A stretch of 64,000 nt of DNA from Fagopyrum homotropicum (taxonomy: Eukaryota; Streptophyta; Magnoliopsida; Caryophyllales; Polygonaceae), in NCBI GenBank assembly GCA_033239125.1, contig BSWB01000002.1:53293001-53357000 (forward strand). Direction: 5' to 3'. The translations under genes and the position numbers were made by a program. The notes under the pieces were generated by a model. That model was not told where the DNA came from. It did not search any database and saw only the letters and a program-made list of their open reading frames with translations. This document shows, in pieces, positions 11,405 through 23,317 of this stretch; the first letter of the stretch is position 1; every line of letters starts with the position of its first letter.

Positions 11405-12378
11405 TCACTCAAGGTGAAATGGGGCAATCATATCCACTGGAGCTTCCAGGATATACTTCTTCAAACGGTGCCCATTCACCTTAAAATCTCCACAATGCTC
11501 CCCACCTATCTCAACCGCTCCATGGGGAAGACCTTCCTCACCACATAAGGACCCGTCCATCTTGACTTGAGCTTTCCGGGGAAGAGCCGCAACCTTGAGT
11601 TGAAGAGAAGGACTAAGTCACCTTCACTCAACTCCTTTGGGATGAGACGTTTGTCATGCCAACGCTTGGTCCTTTCCTTGTAAATCCGGGCGTTTTCATA
11701 GGCATCCAACCGGATCTCCTCAAGAGCGTTAATGTCTAGCAACCTCTTCTCACCGGATTCCTTGAGGTCAAAATTCAGCCATCTTATGGCCCAATACGCC
11801 CTATGCTCCATCTCCACCGGAAGGTGGCAAGACTTTCCATTAACTATCTTGTAGGGAGTGGTGCCAATTGGTGTCTTGAAAGCGGTTTTATAAGCCCACA
11901 AAGCATCATCAAGCTTCATAGCCCAATCCTTTCTTGTCCTAGAAACCGTCTTCTCAAGTATCCCCTTTATCTCCCGGTTGAAGATCTCCACTTGGCCACT
12001 AGTTTGGGGATGGTAAGGTGTTGCCACCTTATGAGTCACCCCATACTTAGCCAAAAGTGTCCCAAAGTTCCTATTGGTGAAATGCTTCCCTCCATCACTT
12101 ATGATCACTCTTGGTGTTCCAAACCTAGGGAAGATGACTCGGTTGAAAAACCGCACCACGACTTTGGCATCATTGGTGGGAGAGGCGATTTCCTCCACCC
12201 ATCTCGACACATAGTCCACCTTCAAGAGAATGTAGAGGTTGCCACATGAAGAGGGGAATGGCCCCATGAAGTCCACACCCCAAAAATCAAATATCTCAAC
12301 CTCTTGTATGTTGTTCAAGGGCATCTCATTCCTCCTTAAGATGTTGCCCGTCCTTTGGCAAGCGTCACAAGCTACCAC
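11405..12378 (-). pseudogene. E2 integrase core and C-terminal region
   Basis: This part of the polyprotein would insert the cDNA into the genome. The catalytic core is recognisable: first Asp in GVDFMGPF, second Asp in IISDGGKHF, Glu in SGQVEI, and the plant-typical ATPYHPQTSGQ. The C-terminal GDLVLLFNSRL...FPGKLKSRWTGPY motif (GPY/F module) follows. A one-base deletion near 11530 (FPMERLR instead of FPHG) shifts the frame; the original end is a TGA at 11405-11407. The core is separated from the zinc-binding part by a TAG at 12385-12387. All three DDE residues are still present. Confidence 0.85.
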
Positions 12379-12384
12379 AAAATT

Positions 12385-13140
12385 CTACACATCTCTAAAA
12401 AAGTTAGGCCAATAAAAGCCGGATTGTGATACCTTTGTACACGTCTTGTGTGAGCTAGCATGGCCTCCACATGGTAAGGAGTGACAATGGCGGATCACAC
12501 TCTCCACCTCATCCTCCAGAATACACCTCCAAAAGACTCCATCCGGCCCTCTCTTGAACAAGAGAGGCTCGCTCCAATAGTAATGCCTCAGATCCTTGAA
12601 GAACTTTTTCCTTTGGGCATATGACAAACTGGGTGGCACCTCCTCACACACAAGGTAGTTCACTATATCCGCATACCATGGCTCACTCCCTCTAGACACT
12701 TGAAGTAAGCACTCCTCCACCATTTGCAATTGCTCATCCCGGAATGAGTCATCAATTGGGATGTCATTTCTCTCAATCTCCAATGGTGGTAGCCTACTAA
12801 GATGGTCTGCCACTGAATTTTTGGAACCCTTCTTGTCCCGAATCTCCAAGTCAAAGTCTTGGAGGAGAAGGATCCACCGTATGAGGCGAGGTTTGGCGTT
12901 CTTCTTTGTGAGGAGATAACGGATCGCAGCATGAACCGTGTACACAATGACCTTGGCTCCCACAAGATACGACCGGAACTTCTGAAAGGCATACACCACC
13001 GCTAGAAACTCCTTCTCGGTTGTGGTATAGTTGAGTTGGGTGTCATCTAGTGTCTTGCTAGCATAATCGATGGCATGTGTAAGCCCATCTTTCCTTTGTC
13101 CCAAAACAGCCCCAATGGCCACATCACTTGCATCACACAT
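12385..13140 (-). pseudogene. E2 RNase H and integrase zinc-binding segment
   Basis: RNase H would degrade the RNA template. The segment opens with MCDASDVAIGAVLGQ, continues through YASKTL, TTTEKE and the ADHLSRLPPLE end of the RNase H module, then a linker and the HHCC integrase zinc finger (HCHSLPCGGHASSH... with the CxxC pair beyond the stop). The stop after FFRDV at 12385 separates it from the integrase core. One residue normally acidic in this family (YTDHAAIRYL) is YTVHAAIRYL here, so the Asp is lost. It is in the same frame as the segments on both sides. Confidence 0.85.
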
Positions 13141-13143
13141 TAT

Positions 13144-14637
13144 CTAAAATGGAAGGCTCAAATCCGGAGGTTGGATGATAGGGGCGGAGATCAAGACATT
13201 CTTCAACCTACAAAATGCTTCAAGACAATCCTTGGAGAAAACAAACTCAACATCTTTCATTAGTAGGTTAGTGAGAGGCTTAGAAATTTTAGAGAAATCT
13301 TTTATAAACCTCCGGTAAAAACCGGCATGCCCTAAGAAACCCCTTACCCCCTTCACCGAGGTAGGTGGTGGTAACTTCTCTATCGTTTCTATCTTTGCCC
13401 TATCAACCTCAATACATCGTTGGGAAACCAAGTGTCCCAACACTATGCCTTCACTCACCATGAAGTGGCATTTCTCCCAATTCAAAACAAGGTTAGTTTC
13501 CTCACATCTCTTCAACACCAAAGATAAGTTAGCTAAGCAATCATCAAATGAAGATCCATACACCGAGAAATCATCCATAAACACTTCCATAATGTTCTCA
13601 ATATATTAAAAAAAAATAGCCATGATACACCTTTGAAAGGTGGCGGATGCATTACACAACCTAAATGGCATTCTCCTGTATGCAAATGTTCTCCAAGGAC
13701 ATGCAAATGTTGTTTTCTCTTGGTCATCCGGGTGAATAGGGATTTGGAAAAACCCACTATAACCATCTAAGTAACAAAAATGTGAATGTTGAGCTAATGT
13801 CTCTAGCATTTGGTCAATAAAGGGAAGAGGGAAGTGATCTTTCCTAGAGGCCACATTAAGTTTCCTATAGTCAATACACATTCTCCACCCCGTAACCGTC
13901 CTAGTTGGGATTAGTTCATTGTTCTCATTAGTTACTACGGTCATACCACCCTTCTTAGGAACAACATGTACGGGACTAACCCATTTACTATCCGAAATCG
14001 GGAAAATGATTCCCGCATCTAGCAATTTTAGGATCTCTTTCTTAACTACCTCTTTCATTATAGGGTTCAATCTTCTTTGAGGTTCAATTGAAGGTTTATG
14101 ATTATCTTCCATCAAGATTTTATGCATGCACAAGGAAGGTTTAATGCCAACTAAGTCATCAATAGTGTAGCCAATAGCTCTCCTATGCAATCTCAACTCA
14201 TTCAACAATCTATCAAGCTCATCATCATTCAAAGATGCATTCACAATCACGGTATATGTAGAATTTGAACCAAGGAAAGCATACTTTATATGAGAAGGGA
14301 GGGGCTTAAGTTCAGGTTTAGGAGGACCAATATCGGGTGGATACGATCCATACAATGTAGGTTGAGATGATTCCAAAAGCATGGAAGACTCTCCAAGACT
14401 CCTTGAAGCTTGATCAACAACTAAGGCACTTTCCGGGGAAACCACGGGCAAAACCACGACCTCTGGCACAACCACGGGCGTGGAATCTGAGAAACTGGCA
14501 CTTCTGGACATTACAGAGAGTTCCACGGGTAAAATTACGGCCGTGGTTTCTGGTGCCAGGCCGTGATTCCTACAGTGTTTCAGCACACCTTCGTGCACTT
14601 CAAATTCAGCTCTTGTCTCCTTTTCTAATGCATCCAA
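13144..14637 (-). pseudogene. E2 reverse transcriptase with variable PR-RT linker
   Basis: The first 90 or so residues are a low-complexity linker whose DNA (14440-14575) carries several CCACGG/CCGTGG family words. RT follows: PSHIKYAFLG, MHKILMED, RRLNPIMKEVVKKEI, WRMCIDYRKLN, the catalytic YLDGYSGF and FMDDF, LGHLVS, and HAGFYRRFIKDFS. A stop at 13606-13608 (within a poly-T run) precedes FMDDF, and another at 13144-13146 ends the block, both in the same frame. Both catalytic motifs survive, but the protein cannot be made whole. Confidence 0.86.
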
Positions 14638-14857
14638 AGCCTTGATTTCTTGATTGCAATCATCCTCAACTCCTTACTTCATCAAACTCAAGGTAATAAC
14701 CTTCTCCAAGGGATCCTTGATCAAGATCGAGCTTACAACTTCTCTAAACTCCTCTTGCTCAACAATGTTGAAAACATCTTCACAAAGGGCTGGCCCCTTC
14801 ATCATTGTGGATAGCTTGAACTTAATATTCTCTTCCCCTATGTTGAAGGAGAGGATT

Positions 14858-17065
14858 TCATTTTTTCAATCCACTAAACATCCGGATGTGGCTAGGAATG
14901 GCCTTCCCAAAATGATAGGAACCGGCAGCGGCGTCTGGGATGTCCAAAACAACGAAATTTATTGGCACATAGAACTTCCCAAGCTGAACCGGTATGTCCT
15001 CTAGGATTCCTACGGGGTGAGTGATTGAACGGTCCGCCATGTAGAGGGTCATCTAGACGGGATTTGGCTCTCCTAGCCCAACCTTGTTGCAAAGTGCAAG
15101 CGGGATAATACTTACACTTGCTCTAAGATCACATAAGGCTTCATATTGCAGTTCTCCAACCCCAATTTGCACACAAAAAGATCCCGGATCTCTTAGCTTA
15201 GGAGGCATCTCCTCCCTCATGGTTTGGATCAACTCGGAAGATCTCTTTGTCATCCTCACTTCCCCATACTCCTCCAACTTCCTCTTGTTGGAGAGTATCT
15301 CCTTCAAAAACTTTCCATAGGCCGGCATACCTAGAATAACATCCATGAACAGAATGTTAATATGCAATTTAGACATGAGTTTAAGGAATTTACCGAAGTG
15401 TTTGTCCAAACGAGCTCTTGCTCGTGATTGTGGGAATGGTAGTGGTGGCTTGTATGGAGGAGGTACCACGTATGTTGGCTCATCATCCTTGCTCTTGCCT
15501 CCTTCTTCTTGTAATGGCTCTTCCTCCACTACTACTTGATTTCCCTTGTCATTCCCTTTAGGTAAGGGATCTTTCATGCTCAGCCCACTCCTTGTGGTAA
15601 TGGCCAACACTTGACCTCTTGGATTGTCTTCGGTCCTTCCGGGAAGCTTTCCCGGATCCCTTTGTGCTTCACCCGCCTTTTGGAACACTTGCACCTCTAG
15701 CACCTTTTGAGCTTTCGAAATGGAAGTCACCGTGCTCTTAAGTCCACTCAACCTTCTAAGCAATTGTTCGAACATCATCTCGGTTCTATCCTTTGGAGGT
15801 TGAGCAAAACCGGGTGGAGGCTTTTGTGAAGCCTTAGGTGGTGGTGCTGCGCTTGTGGAAGCGGGAGGATTCAAGGCACCATCCGGGTTGGAATAGGAGA
15901 ACCTGGGATGGTTGTGATTAGGCCGGTAATTGTTGTATTGCCGGCTGTTGTTGTTGAAGTTTCTAGGGCCTTGATAATTGTTGAAGTTACCCCTTCCCAT
16001 GTAGTTAACGCCCTCCTCTTTGGAAGCCAAATTGGCTTGCACTTGCACTTGAGGACTTGCTTGATTCTTCAAGGTTGTGGCACACAACTCCCTCAAAGAC
16101 TTAAGCTCATTGTTGATTGCATCGAGTTTGTAGTTGCTCATGGTGACTTCACTTACTTCATATACTCCCGGTATCCTCCCATCACTCTTTCTATGGGAGT
16201 ACTTCTCTATCACCAAGGCTTGCTTCTCTACAAAATCCCAAGCCTCATCCACATTCTTCTCCATGAATGTTCCTCCGGAAAGCGATTGGAGCTTGAATTG
16301 ACTATCCTCATCAAGCCCCTTGAAATAAATCTCCAAAATCTCTATCTTCGGTATCCCATGGTGTGGACAATCTAGGAGGAGGTCCTTGAACCTCTACCAA
16401 GATTTGAATAGGCTATCTCTATCCTTCATCACGAAGGCATTGATCTTCCCTCTTAGCTCGGTTATCTTGGAAGGTGGGAAGAACTTTTTCAAGAACTCGG
16501 TTGTCATCTCCTCCCAAGTACTCACACGCCCTAGTGGAATGGATTGGTACCAAGCTAAAGCTTTATCCTTAAGTGAGAAGGAAAAAGCTCTAAGCTTGTG
16601 GTTGTTGTTCTCCAATCTAGGTGGCCTCAGAGTCTCCATCAAGATCTCATAATTCATCAAGTGTTGTTGAGGAGACTCTCCTTACATCCCTCCAAATTGA
16701 TTGTGCCGGATCATTTGTAGCACTTGAGGGCGGAACTCATAATCGTGGGCTGCGGGATCTCCTAAGTTTACACCCGGACAGTGCACTCTTTGGGCTGGAT
16801 CCATACGCTGCCCTAACGTTTGTGGCTCCTCAATCATGATCGGCTCGAACTGAATATTAACCGCCGGCTGCGGTGGTGGTGGTGGTGGAGGTTGTTGACG
16901 ATTAAGCTCCCTTTGCACAAGAGCTTTCCTAATCTCTTCAATTTCCCTCCTAGTTGCTTCTTGCCTCTCATTGGCAAGTCTCCTCTCATTCTCCAAGAGT
17001 TCATCCCTTAACCTAATTTGCTCTAAGGCATCATCCAACTCAACTTGAAGATCTCTTGCGGCCAT
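14858..17065 (-). pseudogene. E2 gag and protease
   Basis: The start ATGGCCGCAAGAG at 17065 opens a coiled-coil rich head (ELDDALEQIRLRDELLENERR), then a poly-proline stretch. The gag capsid-like part follows (LKDKALAWYQSIPLG, FLKKFFPPSKI, GLDEDSQFKLQSLSGG), then an Asn-rich RNA-binding type tail (NNYQGPRNFNNN) and the protease. The protease active-site DLGAS reads DLRAS, which should inactivate it. In-frame stops lie at 16682-16684, 16394-16396 and 15053-15055; a frameshift near 14.93 kb replaces the usual ILGRPFLAT part of the protease. No CCHC knuckle is visible. gag would form the virus-like particle and protease would process the polyprotein. Confidence 0.84.
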
Positions 17066-17279
17066 CTCCTTCTTCTTCTTAATGCTCTTAGATCTAGCTT
17101 TAATGGTTTTCTCCTGTTCGGGATCGAATAGAGCTAAATCCTTGCCACGAGATCTTCACATACACCTAAAGAGTGAGAGATGTCCTGAAAATTCAAAGAC
17201 ACAAATCAAACAAGATCAAAAGCAACAAGAAAGGCCTACACTATAAACAATCACAAACAATGATTCAATCTAGACCTAT

Positions 17280-17297
17280 TCCCCGGCAACGGCGCCA
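17280..17297 (-). promoter_or_regulatory. E2 primer binding site (tRNA-Asp)
   Basis: The plus strand reads TCCCCGGCAACGGCGCCA, identical to the 3' end of plant tRNA-Asp including CCA; the minus-strand transcript is thus its complement. It lies six bases inside the 5' LTR end at 17304. Confidence 0.9.
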
Positions 17298-17303
17298 AAA
17301 ACT

Positions 17304-19128
17304 TGTTACACTAAGAAGGTATAGCCCAAAAGTCTTAAATTTATAACTCGATATATTTTCCTAACTCCTAGCAAACTCACAGTGTATGGGTCATTTTGTA
17401 GCAAGGATAGTATTCCGAGGTCGAACATAAAGACTAAGGTGAAATCAAATCAAATAAATGATTATGGATAATGTAAATATAGTCTAAGAAAAGAGAAAGG
17501 AATAAAGAAATGAAAATCATAATGTTTTTGGGTTGGTTTTGTGGTGATCAAACAAGATCACAATTAATGCAAGATTATAAAACAAATTAACAAATCTAGC
17601 TACAAACACAAACAAGCAACACAAACACAATATATGTGATCAAAGAGAGATTAGCGGATTCTAGGGGTTATGATTTCCGGTTATGGCATTGGACTCAAGC
17701 TTCTAATCAACCTTGGACTAGCTATGGTAAGTTGGGAAAGGGTATTTCTCAAATGGGATCAATCACCGGGTAGGTCTCATGGTCCACTAATCCCGCACTT
17801 AAGGTCCTATCACCGGGTAAGTCTCTAGGAGCCAAAGGTTGGGAAGTCTACGCCAACCGGATTGTTATCTAGGGATCTAACCTCTCCTTACCGGGTAAGT
17901 CTCGGGAAGGCAAGTCCTAAACGCCAATCCAAGCACACTCAATCCAATAGCGGCTTGTGAGGCTCACTACTACCTAAAGTTCATCATCATTGGTACCTAA
18001 GAGCGAGAATCACCGGGTAGGTCTCTCCTCTCACTTAGTTTGCTAGCATTAGGTTACTTTAGGCTAGTTTAAGCTTAAAAAACACTAGGATTTCAACAAT
18101 CTAACATCCTAACATTAAGATTTATCAATACAAGCACAACAAAGAAAACCACGAGCTGATAATCGAGACCCACGGCCGTGGTTAGGCAAGAACAGGCCGT
18201 GATTTGTAACAGAGGTTAGGTTCGAGCAAGCAAATCATCCAAGGATACATTTAAGTCTATTTTATCATAGTCCAAGCCATAACTATCATTCCATTACCCT
18301 AGAATCACTACTATTTAGCCAACAACAAGCATTTTAACATTCAAACTCAACAAGCAAACATTCATGGCTTCCATAGCAAGAAAATGAAATGAAAGAGAAG
18401 AGAAACAAGTAAACACAAGTAAACCAAGCTGAATATATGTTTAAGAAAGACTTACAACCCTTCAAAAGAAGGTTCAAATCGTTCCTTACAAATCCTTGCA
18501 CAAACTCACTCAAAAACCACTCAAAAGCTGTGAAAACTTTAAAACTAGTGTTGTTCTTCGTCTTCTTCAAATGAGAGTGTTTTCTTCCTCCCAAAGAGTA
18601 GTCTCCAATGGAATGATGTGTAATGAGAGAGTGTGGGAGAGAATGTGTAAGAGAATCCCCTAGCAACAGCCTGCAGGACCACTTATATTCTCCACCAAGA
18701 GCAAGAGTCGGTTATGGAGATCGTGGGACAGGTGTCACAACTGTCCAGAGAGAACCACGGCCAAAACCATGGGTGTGGAAATGGCCTCTGGGCCGTGGTT
18801 TTGGTGGTTCAGCTTCCTTTGGATCGTTAAGCCACGAGTTGGTGCAAGTCATGCACCAACAAGGTCCTATGTGTTCTCCTTAGCTCCTAGATTGCTTCTT
18901 AATGAGTCCGGAAGTGTGTCATTACGAGGAATGATCCTTGAATGTATCGATTAAGCTCCAAAAGTTCCCCAAAATACCTACAAACCGACAAAAGCCCGTG
19001 TAGACGTCTATCTCGACAATATGCATGAATTAAGCGTAAACTTCATGAACTAATGCCAAACCATGCATGAATAACGGGAAAAACTATCTAAATGGATGCC
19101 TAAACTAACGTCATAAATCGTGTTATCA
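17304..19128 (-). repeat. E2 5' LTR
   Basis: 1825 bp, the same length as the 3' copy, from TGTTACAC (U5 end) to GTGTTATCA (U3 end). Leader-array cores start at 17765, 17812, 17890 and 18012. The word cluster near 18147-18200 includes CCACGGCCGTGG. The predicted TATA box is at 18681-18690, with further CCACGG/CCGTGG words just upstream in sense (18750-18800). Relative to the 3' LTR it shows many C to T and G to A changes at CpG. Confidence 0.87.
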
Positions 19129-21518
19129 AGATCTTCCTCAGCACATACGGGACAATCCATCTTGACTTGAGCTTTCCGGGGAAGAGACACAACCTTGAGT
19201 TAAAGAGAAGGACTAAGTCTCCTTCACTCAACTCCTTCGGTATGAGGCGCTTGTCATGCCAACGTATGGTTCTTTCCTTGTAGATTTGGGGATTATCGTA
19301 GGCCTCAAGTCTAAGCTCCTCAAGTGCATTGATGTCAAGCAATCTCTTCTCACTGGCCTCCTTGATATCAAAGTTCAACCACTTGATGACTCAAAACGTT
19401 CTATGCTCTATTTCGACCGGGAGGTGACAAGACTTGCCATAGACCAACTTGTAGGGGGTAGTTCCAATTAGTGTCTTGAAGGCAGTTCTATATGCCCACA
19501 AGGCATCATCAAGCCTCATGTCCCAATCCTTTCTACCCCATGACACCGTCTTCTCCAAAATCCCCTTAATCTCCCGGTTGGAGATCTCGACTTGCCCACT
19601 TGTTTGGGGGTGATAAGGTGTTGCAACCTTGTGAGTTACCCCATACTTGGCCAACAAAGCTCCAAAGTTTCTAGCGGTGAAGTGCTTCCCTCCATCACTT
19701 ATAATTGCTCTTGGTGTTCCAAATCTCGGGAATATCACTCGGTTGAAGAACCGCACCACTACCTTGGCGTATTTCATGGGAGAGGCAATTACTTCCATCC
19801 ATCTAGATATGTAGTCCACCGCCAAGATGATGTAGAGGTTTCCACTTAAGGAGGGGAATGGACACATGAATTCCACACCCCAAACGTCAAATATCTCCAC
19901 CTCTTGAATATTGTTCAATGGCATCTCGTTTCTTCTTGAAATGTTGCCCGTCCTTTGACAAGCTTCACATGCCACAACAAAATCCTGCACATCACGAAAC
20001 AAATTAGGCAAATAAAATCCGGATTGCAATACCTTTGCACAAGTCTTATGTGAGCTTGCATGTCCTCCACATGGTAGAGAGTGGCAATGCCAGATCACGC
20101 TCTCCATCTCATCCTCCAAAATGCATCTTCGGAATACTCCATCTGGTCCTCTCTTGAAAAAGAGAGGTTCACTCCAAAAGTAGTGCCTCACGTCCTTTAA
20201 AAACTTCTTTCTTTGGGCATAGGACAAACCCGGAGGCACTTCATCACAAACCAAGTAGTTCACAATATCCGCAAACCATGGCTCTCTTCCTCTAGATACT
20301 TGGAGTAGGCATTCCACCACCACTTGCAATTGCTCGTCCCGGAATGAGTCATCAATCGGGATCTCATCTCTCTCAATCTCCAAGGGAGGAAGTCTACTAA
20401 GGTGGTCCGCCACACAGTTTTTGGACCCCTTCTTATCTCTAATCTCAAAATCAAATTCCTGGAGAAGAAGGATCCACCGGATCAAGCGAGATTTGGCATC
20501 CTTCTTTTTGAGTAGATAACGGATCACAACATGATATGTGTACACAATCACCTTGGCTCCTACTAGGTATGACCGGAACTTCTCAAAAGCGTACACAACC
20601 GCTAGCAACTCCTTCTCGGTGGTGGCATAATTGAGTTGACCCTCATCTAGCGCCTTGCTAGCATAGTAGATGGCATATGTAAGCCCATCTTTCTTTTGTC
20701 CTATCACAGCCTCAACGGCCACATCACTCGCATCACACATCACCTCAAAAGGCAAGCTCTAATCCAGAGGTTGCATAATCGGGGCGGTGATCAAAGCATT
20801 CTTCAACCTATAAAAAGCCTCAAGGCAATCCTTTGAAAACACAAACTCAACATCTTTCATTAATAAGTTAGTGAGAGGCTTAGACAATTTAGAGAAATCC
20901 TTAATAAGCCTTCGGTAAAAACCGACATGCCCTAAGAAACTCCTTACCCCCTTCACCAAGGTAGGTGGTGGCAACTACTCTATTGTCTCAATTTTAGCTC
21001 TATCAACCTCAATGCCTCTATCGGAAACCAAATGTCCCAAGACTAGACCTTCACTCACCATGAAGTGGCATTTCTCCCAATTTAAAACAAGATTAGTCTC
21101 ATCACATCTCTTCAACACTAAAGAAAGATTAGCAAGACAATCATCAAATAAAGATCCATAAACCAAGAAATCATCCATAAACACTTCCGTGATATTTTCA
21201 ATATATTCAGAAAAAATAGCCAGCATACACCTTTGAAAGGTGGAGGGTGCATTACACAACACAAATGGTATCCTTCTATATGCAAATGTTCCCCATGGAC
21301 ATGTAAAGGTAGTTTTTTCTTGGTCATCCGGGTGAATAGGAATTTTCAAAAACCCACTATAACTATCAAGATAACAAAATTAAGAATGTTGAGCTAACCT
21401 CTCTAGCATTTGGTCAATAAAAGGAAGAGGGAAGTGATCTTTTTCAGAGGCCACATTGAGTTTCCTATAGTCAATACACATCCTCCAACCTGTAACCATC
21501 CTAGTCGGGATAAGTTCA
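19129..21518 (-). pseudogene. E1 pol fragment: RT 3' half, RNase H, integrase
   Basis: This is one reading frame on the minus strand broken by stops at 20975, 20759 and 19391. From right to left it encodes RT from the DGYSGF region (IPIHPDDQEKTTF, FMDDFLVYG, LGHLVSDRG, HVGFYRR), RNase H (MCDASDVAVEAVIG to ADHLSRLPPLE), the HHCC finger (HCHSLPCGGHASSH...CEACQRTGN) and the integrase core. The first catalytic Asp of integrase is replaced: GVEFMCPF instead of GVDFMGPF; IISDGGKHF and SGQVEI remain. The left end at 19129 is where E2 was inserted; the C-terminus continues at 7869. E3 interrupts RT at 21518. Confidence 0.85.
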
Positions 21519-23278
21519 TGTTCGCTCCAAAAGGTGTGTGCAAGCTTTAAAATTTATAACCCAAGAAGTATGCTTGAACAATATGCGAACCCGCAGTGTA
21601 CGGATCAATTGTAATAAAAGCAAGAATTCCAAGGGTCGAACACAGGGACTATGGTGAAACAAAGCACATAATTGGTTGTCAAATGTTTCAAATAAAAGCA
21701 ATTAAAGCAATCAAAGATGATGTAAAAGTCAAGTAAGGGGAAATGCGGATTCTAGGGATTAAAGCATCTAGTTGTGGTTCCGACTCAAGATCTCAAAGGA
21801 TAACGCGGACAAAGCTGAGGTTTGCAAAGAGAAAGCGTTTCTAAGGTGGAAATAGATTACCGGGTAAGTCTCACTACTCACAACCCCAAACCAAAGCTCC
21901 TATTACCGGGTAAGTCTCAAGGTACAAAGGAAAGAAACTATAATCTCAAACCAACACACCACCCAAGGGAATAGAATCAACCTTTACCGGGTAAGTCTCT
22001 GGCTAACTCACAAAGATGGGAAGAAGGCACACTCAAACCCTCATAAAGGATAAACCTTTATTACCTACACTCATGATCTTGGGTAAACAAACAAAGGAAT
22101 GACCGAGTAAGTCTAATTCTAGGCTTGCGTTGAACCAGGAAAGGTATAATAAGAATAGGATTTGGCAAACTTAAACTCTAAACTTCAGAATAAGGTTCAG
22201 GAAAGGTCACCTCGTTCAGTCAGATTCCATCCCGGCCGAGATGTTCAATGATTGAGCGAGGTGTTCTAGGGTTAAGATAAAGACTCGAGCTTTCAGGGTT
22301 TTGCTGGGATTAAGATCATTCTATCATCGTCTTTCCCACAACTTTCAGCCAATCACCCTAGAATCGCATAAAAAACTTAGCCAACAATCATCATGATAAC
22401 AATAATCAAATTAATGGGAAAGGAATCAATATTCGAACAAGAAAACCTTAAGAAAAAAGTCTCAATAACTGAATCAAACAATCAACAAACAAGCGTTCCT
22501 CAATCACAACTCAGTCAAGACAACAAACCAAAAGAAATCTAAGAAGATCTTACAAACTCCTTCAAAAGCCAACTCCAACTATGATTCCTTCCTTCCTTGA
22601 ACTTCAATCCTTCAATACTTCCTTCAACTCTTCCTTTAAAACTCCAGAAAATCCCTCAATTGCTGGATGCTCTTAGCATGGTTGAACTTTTGGAAAATCC
22701 AACCCTTTATATAGGAGAATTATCTTCCAAAGATAAAATATCTGAAAAAGGTAATTTCCTATAAAAATATATCTCTATCTCTTAAAAGAAATCAGCCTAA
22801 AATAATATCTTCCTTCCACAAATCCAGCCAAAAATATAAGATATCCACCTTCCAAAAATAAAAGATCTCAGCCAAAAATAAAGATCCCGCCGGCGACAGG
22901 GTGTTCGCCTCGGTCGGGACGCTCCTCAAGATCACCTCGGTCGAGGTGGTACTGTAGCTGATCGAGGTGAATCTCAACTGAATGTGAAATCTCTCGAATC
23001 TAGTCCAAAGTTAATCTTCTTAATCATTTCCATGCTTCCTGAGATCTTCCTTAAGCTCCATAATGTAGCTCCAATGACTCCTTAGCTTCCTTAGCTCCAT
23101 TTCGATGCAAAACGTGCCATTTTACCTACATTTACAACGAAACTAGGTGTAGACCTCGATTCCCGCAAAGGTAGACAAAACAACAATATAATCAAAGGAT
23201 ATAAATTCATACATGCAGATTTATGAAGATAAAACGTCTAAACTAGCCCCAAAATATAGACTATAATACATGCTATCA
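21519..23278 (-). repeat. E3 3' LTR
   Basis: 1760 bp, from TGTTCGCTCC (U5 end) to CATGCTATCA (U3 end). Leader-array cores start at 21859, 21905, 21986 and 22102 (spacings 46, 81, 116). A predicted TATA box reads CCTATATAAAGG on the minus strand at 22704-22715. TCACCTCGGTCGAGGTGG lies at 22932-22949, and related words at 22205-22265 and 22890-22975. A small native inverted repeat ATGCT-CTT-AGCAT at about 22667-22679 marks the exact place where the 5' LTR copy folds back. Confidence 0.87.
22704..22715 (-). promoter_or_regulatory. Predicted TATA box of E3 3' LTR
   Basis: Minus-strand CCTATATAAAGG. The corresponding part is absent from the 5' LTR, which ends before it. Motif-based call. Confidence 0.55.
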
Positions 23279-23317
23279 AAATACCCCATAGTTGTCCCTT
23301 GCTTGTCCCCAAGCAAG
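23279..23317 (-). promoter_or_regulatory. E3 polypurine tract and adjacent hairpin
   Basis: The hairpin at 23298-23317 has stem CTTGCTTG/CAAGCAAG with sense loop GGGA. Relative to E1 and E2 a C-G pair is replaced by T-A, a double change that keeps the stem. The tract next to the LTR reads CTATGGGGTATTTT in sense. Confidence 0.7.

Larger units (their letters stand above)
7870..19128 (-). mobile_element. E2: full-structure Athila-lineage element with decayed gag-pol
   Basis: The element has two LTRs of 1825 bp (7870-9694 and 17304-19128), a tRNA-Asp primer site (17280-17297), gag-pol (11405-17065) and about 1.7 kb of 3' noncoding DNA. It was inserted into the integrase end of E1; AGATCTT lies immediately outside both ends and contains the target duplication. 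gag-pol holds six in-frame stops and at least two frameshifts, so it is dead. There is no env-position gene between integrase and the 3' LTR. In the first 107 bp of the two LTRs I count 8 differences, 5 of them CpG to TpG or CpA in the 5' copy, which fits decay under cytosine methylation. Confidence 0.88.
4087..21518 (-). mobile_element. E1: remnant Athila-lineage element, split by E2
   Basis: The minus-strand remnant consists of 3' LTR (4087-5973), 3' noncoding region (5974-7737), the last codons of integrase (7738-7869) and, beyond the inserted E2 (7870-19128), integrase, RNase H and the 3' half of RT (19129-21518). The integrase frame is continuous across E2: AGATCTT occurs on both sides of E2 as the target duplication. 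The upstream half (RT start, protease, gag, 5' LTR) should lie beyond E3, which interrupts RT at 21518, but it is absent from the window. Its loss probably belongs with the rearranged junction at 35678-35716. E1 is the oldest visible layer here, since E2 and E3 both sit inside it. Confidence 0.8.

Noticed and set aside
13533..13766. Overlapping minus-strand frame across the E2 RT
   Set aside because: Out-of-frame shadow of RT sequence; many other short frames across pol regions on both strands are of the same kind.
17280..17297. Possible tRNA-Asp gene
   Set aside because: Only the last 18 bases of tRNA-Asp are present, next to an LTR end, as expected for a primer binding site. The same holds at 34519, 51348, 54141 and 60047.
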